Source: Penicillus capitatus (taxonomy: Eukaryota > Chlorophyta). From it: a stretch of DNA of 64,000 bases. Below, piece by piece: positions 1 through 13,480 of the stretch (its first letter is position 1; each line of letters begins with the position of its first letter). The translations under genes and the position numbers were made by a program. The DNA is taken from NCBI GenBank assembly GCA_965649825.1, contig OZ287697.1:1302001-1366000 (forward strand), written 5' to 3'. Under the pieces are notes generated by a model. The model did not search any database. It saw nothing but the letters and a program-made list of their open reading frames with translations, and had not been told where the DNA came from.

Positions 1-344
1 CTTCGCTGCGACAAAGTTGTAATCTGTGTGCCACTGTTCGCTGCATGCTTGAATGGGAGGTGGTTCTGCTCGATCCGAAAAGATACTTAGAGATCGGCGA
101 GACGAACAGACGATTGAAGAAGCACGCTGCGTTTGTTTAAATCCTAACTGGAAACAAGGAACTCGAGCATACGCTCATAGACGCTGACGAAGAGTTGTCG
201 AGTCGATTGCATAGCTGCTGGAGTGGAAACGTTCCTCCCCTCATCTTAGTACGATTTTCATGTACCCGGCCTTTTGCCGACTATAAAAAAATTCGTACGT
301 TTGTTAACGTCTATTGAAGTTTCCGTTGAGTACTCTGTCAAAAC
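1..344 (+). promoter_or_regulatory. Upstream block and TATA box of gene A
   Basis: TATAAAAAA lies at 282-289, about 60 bp before the ATG at 345, in the context CCGACTATAAAA that recurs before other members. Bases 1-250 align by eye with the blocks before gene B (6990-7448) and gene I (37190-37649). Shared words include the GAACAAGG-type run and a GAGTCGATTGCATAGCTGCTG-like run ahead of the TATA box. The block probably begins left of the window. Promoter function is inferred from position and conservation only. Confidence 0.6.
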
Positions 345-3300
345 ATGCGACGCCCTCGTTTCCTTGGTATGTTGTTGACGTGCGTGATGCTCGGCACAGA
401 CGCGAGCAAATTCACCTGTTCGAAATTCCCTCTTCGTCGAGGTCTAACCGCAGAGATGGCCGAAGATGCCCCGACCGCGTGTTCTTCCGACGGAATCTCA
501 ACCTCGAATCCGTCAGCAGTTTCAGAAAGAACGGCATTAGCGCCGCTTCGTGCGACGAAGACTGCCTCGCTACCGACGAGGCACGAGGACGAAGCGGCGG
601 ATTTGTTTCCCGCGTCCCAAGCGAGCAATGCCGCGAAGAAGAAACGTCCTTCCGTTGCTGGGCGAGGTCGGAGCTGGGGTCGCTCTCTGCGACAAGATGA
701 AGGCCAAGACGACGAAATTTTTGCAAGTGAGACCCTGCTCATTCAGAAAACGTTTTTGACGCCAGTTCTCTTGGTCTTTGCAGACATTTCGTGTTCGCTT
801 AGTGAACGAACCATCCGAGAACATCTGAACGAAACGACGAGAACGTGGCGTATCAGTCGTTCGCTTCTCGATGACGTCGAAGATGACATCCAAGTCATTG
901 TGAACTGCACGAAGCCAGGCGACGTCCTCACCTTCGGTCCAAGGCGAAGAATTCGGCCGTCTTCGCGTATTGTCATACCATGGCCACTGACGTTGACAGC
1001 CCCAGTGAGCAGTTTTGAGCTCGAGGAAAGCATGTTCCCTCTTTCCGATACAAAGATGACCTTCACCTGTCCTAACAGAGGAGAGGGTGTGTTCTTGGTG
1101 AAGTGAGCTTCGAATTCCCTTATCCACCGTTGTCTGATGCTGTTCTCGCGTTCAGGTCTAAGAATGTGACATTGGCGAATCTTGTGTTCGAAGACTGCGT
1201 GTTCGAATCTCGGAATCCTGGGTCCATCGTTGAAGTTGAAAACTGTACTTCAAGTCGCGATGGAGGCATCATTCAGCTATACCATGTCGGCTTCAGGAAT
1301 AACACCCTGATCAAAGGCACGGGACTCGCAATGCAGTCTCCATCTTGCTTTGAGCTGGAGCTGATCGACTTCGTCTTCGAGAATAACACCTGCGACGATA
1401 GATGTGGTGCGATTTTGTCGGGACGAAATCGATTGAGAGACATCGTTATCCGGAACAGCATACCGTATGACCGTGAGAACAACAACACGGTAGTGTTCTA
1501 TGCGTCTCCTGGATCTTTGACGTCAGTGGATCGCATGAACAGCACACAGAACGGATGCTCAAGCCTCTACGTCGAAGGAGGAGCCTTGAACATGTCATAT
1601 GCTGCCTTCTTTCGGAATTCGATCACGATTAGTCAGGATGGAGCGAGCAGTGCACCCCTGCAGTTGCACAATGCAACAGCGTCCATCAAAGATTGCCTGT
1701 ATCGAGAGAACGAAGCAGAGTTCGGAGGAGTCATAAGTGTGGAAAGGAACTCATCATGCAACATCGCCGACTGTCAGTTCAACAAGAACAGCGCGTCAAC
1801 AGATGGTGGCGCCATCAACGTCGAAGACTCCGTGCTCTCGGTTCAGACGTGCAACTTCACCGAGGGATCTGCAAAAAATGGTGGAGGAATCTATGCATCC
1901 TCTTCCAATGTCTTTGTCGAGAACACCTTCGCATCCGACCTGTTTGCGGGTAGTGGTGGTGGATTCATCTCCAGCAGAACTTCCAGAATACGAATGCAAA
2001 ACTGCCTGTTTGCTAACAACAGGGCTTCTGATGGTGGCGCTATCTACGTCGAAGACTCCATCCTCTCGGTTCAGAAGTGCAGCTTCACCGAGGGATCTGC
2101 GAGAGACGGCGGCGGAATCTATGCATCCTCTTCTAATGTCTTTGTCGAGAACACCTTCGCATCCGACCTGTTTGCACGTGACTTTGGTGGATTCCTCTCC
2201 GGCAGTACTTCCGAGATACGTATGCAGAACTGCCTATTCTCAGACAACATGGCTTCTGATGGAGGGGGCGTGATCGAATGCTATTCTAATTGCAGATTCT
2301 CGGATACGGGATCGAAGTACTCCGGCAACTCGGCTTATTCTGGCGGAGGCATCTCCCTCACTGACAAATCCTCTGGGAACATCACCGACTGCCAGTTTGA
2401 GAAGAACAGTGCGTCAACAGATGGTGGCGCCATCTACGTCGAAGACTCCGACCTCTCGGTTCAGAAGTGCAACTTCACCGAGGGATCTGCGACAGACGGC
2501 GGAGGAATCTATGCACTGTCTTCAGACGTTTCTATTCGGAGGACTGAAGCCTTTGACATGTTCGCCAGTGGACAAGGCGGTGCTATCTACTCTTCCGAAT
2601 CAGTCTTCAAGATTATCAACAGCCAGATCTCGCATTGCGAGGCAGGAACCGATGGAGGTGCTGTTATGGGAAAACATTCATCGAGGCTTCTCTGCAGTGG
2701 CTGCACTCTGATCGAAAACAAAGCAACGCGCGGCGGAGCTATATTTTTTCAGTTCAAAAGCATTAGATCCATTTCCATACAATTGGACAATAGCATTGTT
2801 CTTAACAACTCAGCCGAATACGGAGGTATTCATGATAAGGCCAACATGAGAGGTGCACACTGTTCTTTATGTAGGTGGGATCCAAATCGCCGCTAAAAGG
2901 CCCTCCACATTACAGAAATGTCGGACAGAGCAGGATGAATGCATTGTCGCAGCCGTGGCGAACACTTCGATGATGAACAACAGAGCAAGGTCGGCAGGCG
3001 GTGCTGTCTTCATTGACACAGTGGCTGGTCTCCGACTGAACTGTTCTGGCGAATCGAAAGAACCGGAACTGCAATTCTATTCGAAAGAACAGTGGAAGTC
3101 CATGAAGCGCCTAGAATCCACCGACGATATCTGCCCATCCTGGAAAAACAACACAGCTGGGAGATACGGATCGGATGTGGCTTCTGCCGTATCCGTTGTC
3201 CGAAAGAGGATCGTCAATGAAGAGACGGGAGAGCTGAGCTTGGTGAATGGGAATAATTACACCATATACAACCACAGACGCGGGAAGCCAATTCCCTTGA

Positions 3301-5552
3301 TCGTCTCAACACCAGTGGATGATCTCGGACAAGGTCCGGCTGTTAATGCGAAGCAAGAAAACATCGAGGCTATGGTATCCTCACTGGATGGATTCTTCGT
3401 TGGAAGTGTCAGACTACCTTTAGACACTACTGTCGCGAACTTTAGCACCATTGGATTTGTACATCCAGGCATGTACAAAGTTAAGATTGAGTTTGAAGGA
3501 GCAGACCTGGAGAGCTTTGAGATCACTGTGGAGGTGAAGCCATGTGAAATGGGTGAAGTTCCTGTCGGAAATGGAACATTCTGCGAACCGTGCAGCGTTG
3601 CTTCTTACAACTTTTATCCAGAAGAGGACTTGGAATGCCATCCGTGTCCAGAGAATGGAGACTGCAGCAGTCAAGTCATCCTGCCAAACAGAGGATACTG
3701 GCACCGGACTCCTTGCGCAGAGCACATCCAGAAATGCTTCACAACAGAAGCGTGCGACAGTGGCCATCGCGAGGATGAGTTAGCACAGCGGACACAAGAT
3801 GTACGGACATGTGATGAATTCGACGATCAGTACCTGCAGAACTACACAGAAGCGCAGTGCAGAGAGGTGCGGTTCAACTTTGTCTGTAGACTGCGTCCAG
3901 GGCTCTTTGGGTTTCAGGGGCACGAAGGACCACTCTGCGGCTCTTGCAAGAAATCATTTGGTAAATCTCACTCTTATCTCTGTGAGAAGTGCCTTTCGGA
4001 CGTTATTAATGTCGTCCTAGTCGTTCTGTCTTTTTTTGTTCTGTTGGGGTTGTCTAGCATCACCATTAGAAGCAACCTCATCTCTGTATTTATATCGCAG
4101 CAGCGTCAACAAACACAAGTTCCTACGTTCTCTGCTGCATCCGCCAGTGCTCGAGCAGTTCCAACTGAGAGGGCGATTGAATTAGCAGTCTTGGGGAGTA
4201 CCACAGATGGAGATCGTACTCATGGGCACTGTCAGGAAGCCGAACGTGCGCAATCTTTTGAAGATACAGAGCTTGCCAAACTGAAGGCCGACGAGCTTTA
4301 TAAGGTTTAGCTTTCCCTATTGTCTGTTTTGTTCCTTTCCTTCTTACTGTTTGCTCTGCAGATTACAGTAAACTTTCTGCAAGTCACAGCCATAGCGATC
4401 TCTGCTGACGCGCAGTGGACACCCGAAATGGTCGCATTCTTCCAAGCTGCAGGCGACCAGGAGACATTCTGTTACACAGTCTCATGACACGTGGTGTGTT
4501 CTGCAGAGTTTATCGGTGCCGTCACATCAGAATCTGTGAATCTATCTGTGGATTGTCTTCCGTCAGACGGAACTCCTCTGCAGCGCTCCATCGCCGGTAC
4601 ACTCGTGGATGTACTGCAGCCGATCGCAGCCATATTCTTCTTTGCCATTTTCTGGCTGGTGATCAAGATCAGACAGAACAAGTCATGGACCTACCTGTTG
4701 AAGCGGTGTGTTCTCAGTACTCTCTCAGTCTTCTACATCAGCTACATCTCCATCAGCAGGACACTTGTCCAAATCCTCAACTGCGTTGAAGTCCACGATT
4801 CAAATGACACAACAAAAGTTTACTGGACAGTGGACACTAGTGTCGAGTGCTACAAGGAATCGCATGCCGCGCTGGCTTATCTGCTGGCGTGGCCATTCCT
4901 CGTGATCTTCACCTTTGGCTTTCCACTGGCCGTTGCATGCCTGGTCGCCAAAAAGGTTGCGGAAGATTACAAAGATGGCTGGATCTACGAAGCCGCCGGT
5001 TTCATGTATCAATCCTTCAGAAAGCGATACATCTTCTGGGAGTCTGTGATCATGTTCAGAAAGGCTGTCCTCACCGTCGTGGTTGTCTTTTCTTACAAAC
5101 TCGGATTTGACATCCAAGTCGTTATTGCTTCCTTCGTCCTTATTCTATCGCTTTACTTCCAAATGAAGTTCCGTCCCTATCGCGAAGAGTTCGATTCTCT
5201 CAATGACGTCGAGAGCCTCTCCATCTTGATCTCTTCTCTCACATTCGTCTGCAGCATCTTCTTTGGGGTTGATCACGTCTCAGATGCGGTTCATATGCTG
5301 ATCAGTGTTCTTTTGTGCTTCACTAATGTTCTTTTCTTCCTTTACCTTATCACTCTTTATGCGGTTTATTTCACAGCCGATTACCTGAAAAGTGTGCTGG
5401 TCAAAGAAGGCATTATTTCTGAAGAGTCGCACGGCGCCTTTCGGATTCTTGTTATTTATCTGATGGATTACCTGTTCATCATTGTGAAAAACACCTTGAT
5501 GCGCTGGGGTCAACCTGTCAGGGCTCGGCGCTATCGTCGGTCCGAAGTCTGA
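345..5552 (+). CDS. Gene A: Pmp-repeat beta-helix surface protein with multi-pass membrane C-terminus
   Basis: Exons 345-726, 784-1102, 1156-2825, 2875-3866, 3918-4304, 4362-4452 and 4507-5552 join into one open frame of 1,628 residues. Residues 1-21 are a signal peptide. Residues 22-127 are Ser/Thr-rich and end in RSLRQ (113-117) plus acidic residues. Exon 2 carries TRTW and IPWPLTLTA, the conserved entry to the beta-helix. Exon 3 (about 234-790) is Pmp-type repeat sequence (GGAI/GGGI alternating with FxxN) with many NxS/T sequons. Exon 4 ends the helix (NNTAGRYGSDVAS), then gives a beta-sandwich-like segment and a Cys-rich module from about 1012 (CEPC, CHPC, GYW, GPLCGSC). The first membrane segment is near 1151-1172, and about seven more lie in exon 7 (1281-1628). 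Intron 6 (4453-4506) needs a GC donor to keep frame. Type i-X-1. A receptor or adhesin role is inferred. The ATG is the first in frame and sits 60 bp after a TATA box. Confidence 0.88.
1802..2520 (+). repeat. Intragenic 228-bp duplication in gene A exon 3
   Basis: The segment starting GATGGTGGCGC at 1802 recurs at 2030, an offset of 228 bp or 76 residues. Both encode an EDS-LSVQ-C-FTEGSA-GGGIYASSSNV-FASDLFA series. A third, partial copy starts near 2419. The spacing is a whole number of codons and keeps the beta-helix register. Confidence 0.75.
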
Positions 5553-7448
5553 AGTTGCTACATTATGTTTCACATGTATTTCTTTGTGGTGGGAATGAAA
5601 AAGGAGATCGACGCCCTCCTCTTTTCGTCGCGTCAATGACATCCGATATCAGAAGAGGACTTCGATTGTCGATGAGTTTAAACAGATGTGTTTAATCGTA
5701 TCTTTGCCGGTGTCAGACGATTCTTTTCGCTGTTCTCCTACTGTGGCAGGTAATCGCCGACACAGATCCTCGGAGACCATGTATAATTGGTCGTGCTTGC
5801 AGCCCCTTTTAGGTTAAACATCAGAGGCGCGACTGTGTTCAGTACAAGACCAACGATCGACAGGCACAGAGACATAAATGACCAAGGCGAAGAATGAACG
5901 AAATGTGTAGGATAGAGTCCTCGGATACCATAGAGGAGCCAATCAATCTGTATGTAGGCCATCAGATGCATGACAAACCACGTTTGCGTTTATTTGTTTC
6001 TATTTTTGCAAACTTTCATTTGCAGTCCCAGTCTTGCTAACAGAAGAACCATTGTCGGCAAGGAGAGCATGCATTCAGACAAACGCGTGAGACGCGAGAC
6101 CATTCGGCTGCATAAAGCGTTTGCGTAAAACCCTTCACTCGCATATACAGAGTCTTGGCATGGAATGTGCCTTGTTCACAGTTATGACTCGTTGCTGTAG
6201 AGTACTTAAAACCATTAACCAGAAACGCACAGAATTACTGTCGATTCTGCATCGACTTTAAACGGCTTAGCTGTTCGCCGCGGTCGGAGGTATAGAAATT
6301 GTGCTCTGTACTGTACCTTGTCCAAAATCAAATCTATCACTTCGGTCCTCGCACGTGCGTGATGTATGTCTGGTACGAACATTCATGAAACCAAATCATG
6401 AAGTTTGCTCGATACTGAAAAAGAGTGGTCTCAAGCTATTCAAAGCATGGACGCAGATGACCGCATATTTATTTAGGACATGAACCAAGGGCATGGAAGG
6501 CCCCACCTTCCATGCAGTGTTCCACCGTGCGGTTTTCCATACCCGAACTCCATAACTGTTGAACTAAATGATAAATAACGAGGTGCCTGGAGCACCACAG
6601 CCCTAACTGAATCTGATGTTCTCCTTATGATGCGAGCAAGCTGCATAGGAGAAGGCACTGATCCACGAGCGATAGTACTGTGTATCCGGTCAAAAACGGC
6701 AGAATGCGCATAAACATACGAAAGGCATACCTACGGACACATCTCCGTCGGATGCTTTGAGTTGCAGTCGACCTGCCTCATCTTCAGGCAAGGCATCGGG
6801 TTGGATGGAACTCCGAAGCGATGGGCTTTCACGTGTCCTTACACTTGCCGTGGACTACTGTTGGTCACTGTTTCCTTAAAAAATCTGCTTCCGTTCTCTC
6901 GAGGAAGACCGTGGACATGTATATGTGGTGCGAGGCTAAAACGAGTGAACGAGTGCCTTCGGTGCTGACACTCTAAATGCACAGCCTCAGGACAGATTCG
7001 CCGACGTCACGTAAGTGATAAAACAAGGTAGCAAAGCACGGTTCTATAACAGCGATAGCAGCGGTTGCTTTGACACTGTCACCAGGACGCAGCCTGTGGA
7101 CGGCGCGGTCCTTCCCGAGTCAAACTATGATCTGTGGTTGTTCACTGCATGTCAACAAGTGTGGCTCTGCTCGACCTGAAAAGACGTTCAGGGGTCAGCT
7201 CGACGGACAGATGCTGGAAGAGGCACGTTGAGTTGGTTCTCCGTCCCATCGGAAGAACAAGGGGAAGCACGCGTGCATCATACACACCGACGCGTTGTCG
7301 CTGAGTCAGTTGCATAGTTGCTGCATCGGGAAAATTCTCACCTCATCTCCCAGCGGTTTCCGTGCAATAGGTCTCATTCCGTCTATAAAAGCCACACGGA
7401 GAGTCTGTAAGCGTCTGCAGGATACGTCTCGCAGTCCTTTAACGAATC
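5553..7448. other. Intergenic region A-B with conserved upstream block of gene B
   Basis: I see no supported gene between 5553 and about 6990. A 77-codon hydrophobic minus-strand frame at 5738-5971 has no recognisable family. From about 6990 to 7448 the sequence matches the region before gene I (37190-37649) in order and spacing. The match includes a CRE-like GACGTCAC at 7003-7010 and AAGAACAAGGG near 7255. It ends in the TATA box at 7384-7390. Confidence 0.5.
7384..7390 (+). promoter_or_regulatory. TATA box of gene B
   Basis: TATAAAA in the context GTCTATAAAAGCCACACG, 59 bp before the ATG at 7449. The same arrangement is seen before genes A, C, E and I. Confidence 0.65.
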
Positions 7449-10400
7449 ATGCGACGCCGTTTCCTTGTTTTGCTGTTGACGCTCGTCGTTTTTGCCGCAA
7501 GTGCGACCGCGTTCGTCTGTCGGAGGTTTTACCTAAGCCGAGCTTTGGCCGCAGAAACGGCAGAAGATGCCTCGACAACTTATGTTTCCACAAAGATTCT
7601 CAACTCAGAACCGTTCGCAGTCTCAGAAAGAAAGGCATCTGCACCGCCTAGTGCAAAAGAGTCTGCCTCGTTCCCGACGAAGCACTCGCACAGTACAGCT
7701 CCGCCCCTCACGTCCAAGACGCGCGAGACGGCAAAGAAAGAACGCCCATCTGTGGCTGGAAGAGGTCGGAGCGAGAGCCGTTCTCTGCGCCAGGACGATG
7801 GCCGCGACGACAATCTCACAAGTAAGGGCCCTTTGATGTCTTCGAGAGCGCTTTCTTGACGCCAGCGCTCTTGGCCTTTGCAGGCGTTCCTTGTTTGCTT
7901 AGTGAACAAAGAATCAGAGAACAACTGAACGTAGAAACAAGAACGTGGCGCATTAGCCCTTCGCTTCTCACTGACGTCGAAGATGACATCCAAGTCATTG
8001 TCGACTGTACGAAGCCCGGCGACGTCCTCTCCTTCAGTCCGAAGCGCAGAATCCGGCCGTCTTCGCGCATCGTCATACCATGGCCATTGACGTTGACTGC
8101 CCCAGTGAGCAGTCCCGACGTCGAAGAGGGCCTGTTTCCTCGTTCTGACACAAAGGCGATCTTCACCTGTCCGAGCGAGAGAGAAGGTGTATTCGTAGTG
8201 AAGTGAGCTTCGAGTTTACCCATCCGCCGTTGTCCGATGTCGATGCCGCGTTTAGATCGACGGGTGTTCTTTTCGCCAATCTGATCTTTGAGGGCTGCGC
8301 TATCAGTGCAGCGAACAGCAATGAAGACGCCATCGTCAGAGTCGACGTCGACGACTGTGCATCGACTCGTGCAGACGATCAGCTGCGTCTGCACCACGTC
8401 GATTTCCGATATAACAGCCTCGCCGAGAACAACGCCATCCGAGTGCACTCACCATCGTGCTTAAAGCTGGAACTCGTCGACCTTGGTTTCGAAGACAATA
8501 CCTGCAGCGGTCCATGCATCGTCTTCCCGTCCAATCAAAGCAGTCGGCTGCGCGACATCAGAGTCCTGAACATCACGTCGTCGGGAAAAGCTGCCGACGC
8601 CACGACCGCGTTTTGGGGTCCTCCTGGTTCGAAGATTAGCGTCACTCGGCTGACAGCAGCCAACAACACGATCCAGATCTTTCGTATCGAAGACGGCACA
8701 CTGGTGCTAAACGACTCGAAGCTGACGAACAACAGCGTGAGAGTTGGAAGTCCAGTCTATCTGTCAAAGTCCAATGGAACATTCGAAAACGTCAGCTTCG
8801 CTGGAAACGGTGCCACTCACAGCGCCGGATCCCTCATGTCGGACGACTCGGCGATCCACATTAATAACTGCACCTTCGAGGAGGGCAATGCCGCCGAATT
8901 CGGCGGGTTCGTCGACGCCGAAGAACATTCTCTGGTGACCATCAGAGACTCGAACTTCAGTCGTGGCCAAGCGAAGGACGGAGGATGTCTTCGAGTACAT
9001 CTCTCAAATCTCACTCTTCATAACGTGACGCTGCGAGAGTGTCAGTCCGTGGTCGACGGAGCGGCGATTCGTCTGTCCAATGCGACTGCCAACATCACCA
9101 CCGCGAGGCTGGATTCGAACAGAGCGGGCGACGATGGCGGATGCTTGTATGCAGAGTTCTCCAATGTTGCCGGAGACGACTGGACCGTGAAGAACAACTC
9201 GGCTGGCGATCACGCAGGCGGACTCCGGGTGCGACTCGAGACGAATCTCAGTCTCTCCAACTCCGTTTTCCTCAACAACGAGGCAGACAGAGGGGGAGCC
9301 GTGTCTCAGGAGCTGGCTTCCGTCGTCTTTTTCACAGATGTCTCATTCTCTGGCAACGTTGCTGCGACCGAGGGCGGTGCGTTCTACATCACCAATTCGA
9401 CGACGATCCTCAGCAACTGCGCTTTCAATGACAGCAGAGCTGATGATGGCGGTATCCTGTTCGCAAGGAAGATGACCACAGTGAACATTTCCTCGTCGAT
9501 CATGAAGCATGGCACTGCGAGACGCGGGGGGTGCCTGCTCGCTCTCGACGGATCTGTCAATGTTACGAATTTGACGATGGAGAATTGCGCGTCCAAGGAG
9601 GACGGCGGGGCCATGCACCTGCGCAACATCGCAGCACACATCTCGAATTCCAGTTTTCTGTCGAATAGCGCAGAGGATAGTGGCGGAGCCGTCTTCGCCG
9701 ATGAGAAGACCATTCTCGAAGGTCGGGAATGGTGCGTGAAAAACAACAGCGCCGGGGGCGACGGAGGTGGCGTTCTGTTGAAGCAGTCCACGATCCAAGT
9801 GAAGGACTCTCTCTTCCGAAACAACTCTGCCGTCTATGGCGGTGCCGTGCATCAGAGCTCTTCCTCTAATGGAACGTTCTTCAACGCGACGATGATAAAC
9901 AACACGTGCTCAAGGAATGGAGGGGCCTTCTTCATAGTCGATTCGTCAAGGCTGAATATCTCTAACTCTACGTTTCGTGATGGAAGCGCAGAAGACGACG
10001 GCGGGTTCGTTGCAGCCATCTCGAACAGCTCTGTCGATCTGGAGCATGCCAACATGAAGAATGGACACGCAACGAATGGAGGAGCCGTCTTCGCAGTCGA
10101 CAGTCTCTTCAAAGGGGATCATCTCAGCGTCACCGAATGTTCCGCCAGTTCAACGGGCGGAGGATTCTCCTTCGAATCCGTAAACGCGGCAATGCTCACA
10201 GTTCAGCTTGATCACTCCATCGTGCAGAACAACACAGCTCGTCTAGGAGGTGAGGATACGCAGCCGCTCTCTCATGCGTCCGATGTGTTTTATCAGGTGG
10301 CCTGTATGTGACAAACAGCAGTGGACACCTCAACTGCTCGGAGGGCCACTCCGACTGCTTCCTCGTCACTATGCTGAACACGACTTTCGTGAACAACAGC

Positions 10401-12813
10401 GCTGCTTATGCAGGAGGAGCGGTGTTCATGGGCTGCACCCAGAATGTGCACATCGATTGCCCTTCGAAGAATGAGGAGAAGACTGGTGGTGTCCACACAG
10501 AAAAGCGAAAGCGTTCTGTAGGTAGCCTCAATTCAACAAACGATGTTTGTGGGACATGGAAGAAGAACAACGCAAAACAGTATGGTGATGATGTTGCCAC
10601 GTTCGTTTCCACGATTGTGGCAACGGTGAGACTCAACGGCGAAAACACGACCGTCTCCAATACGAAGGATCCATGCCGAATCGGACCTTACAGAAGCGGA
10701 AGCTCCTTTCCCGTCGCTGTCAGAGCCGTTGACGATTTCGGACAGACTCCGGCGACCGGGAGAGATCATCGTCCTGTGGTATCCACAATTTCATCTCCAG
10801 ACGATCTCTTCGCTGGAGACTACAGCATTCTCATGAATTCTGATCTGGAGTTCAATGTCACTGCTCACGCACGACCAGGCAACTACAGGATTCTCTTCGG
10901 ATTCGGCGAAAAAACGCTGAGAGATTTCGAGATCGTGGTGGAGGTGCAGCGATGCAAGATCGGAGAAGAGTCGTCCGAAGACAAGACGTCCTGCGAGCCC
11001 TGCAGTGCCGCCACCTACAACTTTGACTTGGATGATGAAGACTCCGAGTGTCTGCCTTGTCCCGACAACGGAAACTGTACCACCAGAATCATCCTGCCCA
11101 ATCAAGGCTATTGGCATCCGACACCCTGCTCTCCGCACATTCAGAAATGCCTTTCTACAGATGCCTGTAACAACGTCAGTCGGCAGCATAGACTGTTAGA
11201 ACTCACAGATGATGTGGAATACTGTGACTTCAATGAAATGTTCATCAAGAACTACACATTAGCTCAGTGTAGCGAGGTATGTACCTTGCCAGCATGTGGA
11301 GGCGAGCTCTATCGCCATGTGTTTTTAGGGATATGCAGGACCGCTCTGCGGTTCATGTGACATCGGTTACGGAATCGTCCAGTTCGTCTCTTGCGAAGAG
11401 TGTTTCTCGGATGCCGTAAATGTACACCTCGTGCTTCTGTCCCTTCTGGTCTTCTTAATCCTGACAGCGATCACCGTGAGAGCGAATCTGGGATCCACAA
11501 TCCGCGATTCGTCGGCTCGTAAGATGATGGTCGAAGTCTTTAAGGCAAGCAATTACCTACATCGTTTTGCCTGATGCCAGATTTTTCGTCAGATTGCGGT
11601 GAACTATGCCCAAGTGACGGCCGTGGCTGTTTCGATCAACGTCTCCTGGGACCTGAACCTGGTCCGACTATTCGAAGCTGCCGGTAACGACATGAAACAT
11701 CGATCACCATCTGACGCACTCAGACGTCTGTGCATTCGTGTAGAGCTCGTCAGTGGAGTCATCGCTGATGCCATCGAACGGGCTGTGCACTGTCTTCTTC
11801 CCGACGGCGCCATCGTGGAGCGATCCGTTTTTGGCATCTTGATGGACATGGCTGCCGTCAGCATCGTCATCCTCATCTCCATCGTATTCTGGTTCACTGT
11901 CATGCCGTCCAGTCCTCGGGACTGGACATACCTCGCGAAGAGAGCGTTCCTCAGTGTCGTCGTCGTCCTTCATCTGGGCTACATCTCACTGACGAGCACC
12001 TTCATCAGCATCCTTAACTGCATCGAGGTCAATGAAGTGACGGAGACCATGGAAACGGCCGCAACACAATACTGGACTACAGACACCAGCATTCGATGCC
12101 ACGAGGGATCACATGCGATGCTGGAACGCGTCGTGGGCTGGCCCGGTCTGATCTTGCTCTCTCTGGGATTTCCCCTCATCACCGCGTGCGTCATCTCTCT
12201 GGGCAAACAGACGCACAGGAACGAGGGATGGACTCAAGATCTCTTCGGTTTCATGTATCAATCCTACAAAGACAGTCACTGCTACTGGGAGTGTGTCGTC
12301 ATTGGACGGAAGGCTGTCATTGCTGGTGTTGTCGTTCTTGCCTATCCACTGGGAGCCAGTCTCCAAGTCATGTTTGCTACCTTCGTCTTCACCGTCGCCC
12401 TCTACCTGCAAACAGCCTGTCGACCGTTCAGAAACGATCTCGATCTGCTGAACAACCTGGAAAGCTACTCCCTGCTCATATCGCTTCTGACGTTCATATC
12501 CAGTCTCTGCTTCGATACGGATCGTCTCTCGTCGAGTGCTCGTCTTTCTATCGGCGTAGTGATATTGCTGCTCAATCTGCTGTTCTTTTTCTTCCTTTTG
12601 GTAATTCTATTGAGATCCATGGCAGACCATCTCAGAAATGTGCTTACGAATCAGAATGTCTTATTTGATGCCGACGCAAGTCGACTGCAAGTGTTGGCAA
12701 TCTATTTTATGGATTATCTGCCCGAATCTGTACGAAATGCAATTTGCATGTGGGCCAGTTTGTTTGCTGCACTTTATGACAAACCTGAGGCTGAAGACTG
12801 TCAAACGCCTTAG
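7449..12813 (+). CDS. Gene B: Pmp-repeat surface protein, exon-4 type Y, membrane module type 2
   Basis: Exons 7449-7821, 7884-8202, 8256-10249, 10297-11276, 11329-11544, 11593-11683 and 11744-12813 join into 1,680 residues without a stop. An in-frame TGA in intron 1 shows that splicing is required. A signal peptide (1-20) is followed by a Ser/Thr-rich segment with RSLRQ at 111-115, the IPWPLTLTA module in exon 2, and beta-helix repeats to about 895. Exon 4 differs from that of gene A. It contains GGAVFMGC and a Cys-rich start RCKIGEESSEDKTSCEPC from about 1113, and closely matches exon 4 of gene H. Exon 5 is short (216 nt). Exon 7 holds about seven membrane segments with motifs LNCIEV, EGSHA, GFMYQSYK, CYWE and RPFR. 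Intron 5 (11545-11592) uses a GCAAGC donor. Type i-Y-2. Surface location is well supported; ligand and output are unknown. Confidence 0.88.
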
Positions 12814-12949
12814 CCATTGCAGCTTTAGCATTCTTCCCTGACATGTCTGAACCCTCTCACTTAATCACACTGTTTTCTCGGGTCACACAAAAGCAGTTCG
12901 TTCACTGAAACAATGACCATTATCGTTTCTTGTCATTATGTGACGATGC

Positions 12950-13480
12950 CGGAATGGAAGGCCGTCCTCGCAGTCGTTTTCGTCTTTTCTTACGAAATGG
13001 GTTCTGCCTCCATGCTGTTCTTACGTCATCCGTCCTAATCGCACCCCTTCATCACTTCCAGACAGAATTGTCCCTACAGCGAGGAGTTTGATTCCATCAG
13101 TAATGTAGACAGCCTTTCCATTCTGCTTTCATTACTCTCTTTCGTCTGCGACATCCTCTTTGGGGATGATCACGCTCCACAAGAGATCCGTGTGCTAGTC
13201 ATTGTTTTCCTGCTCTGTATAAACACTATCTTTCTGTCTTTTTGGCCTGTCTTGTTTTCTTTGCAGTGGATCTGGAAACGGTGCGTCGGGGAAAGAATTT
13301 ATTCTTCGCCGACACATGCACATTTCGCATTCTCTGCGTGTATTTTTAATGCTTCTGTATTGATGTGAAAGATGCTTTAGTGCGATGCATCCATCATGGC
13401 AGATCTCGTCGCTCTGTATACTCCGAAATTTGAAGTTGCTCTATCCTGGCGTACATTTCTTGCTGTGTGTCAAAATGAAA
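12950..13480 (+). pseudogene. Relic of an exon-7 membrane module (type-1-like)
   Basis: Translated in shifting frames, this stretch reads like the second half of exon 7 in genes A and I. Recognisable words are VVFVFSYEMG, YSEEFDSISNVDSLSI, a FVC-ILFGDDHA run, and a tail ending TPKFEV followed by a 3' flank like that after gene I. Several frameshifts and stops break it. It sits just downstream of gene B in the same orientation but is closer to the type-1 module than to B's own type 2. It is therefore a separate fragment and not duplicated B sequence. Confidence 0.75.

Noticed and set aside
345-8055. Calling the genes oomycete RxLR effectors or apicomplexan exported proteins
   Set aside because: The RxLx site is around residue 70-115, the proteins are large and membrane-anchored, and nothing else identifies either lineage.
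9343-9852. Antisense open frames opposite beta-helix exons
   Set aside because: Such shadows appear opposite every exon 3 because of its repeat codon composition; none has a signal peptide, splice logic or conservation.
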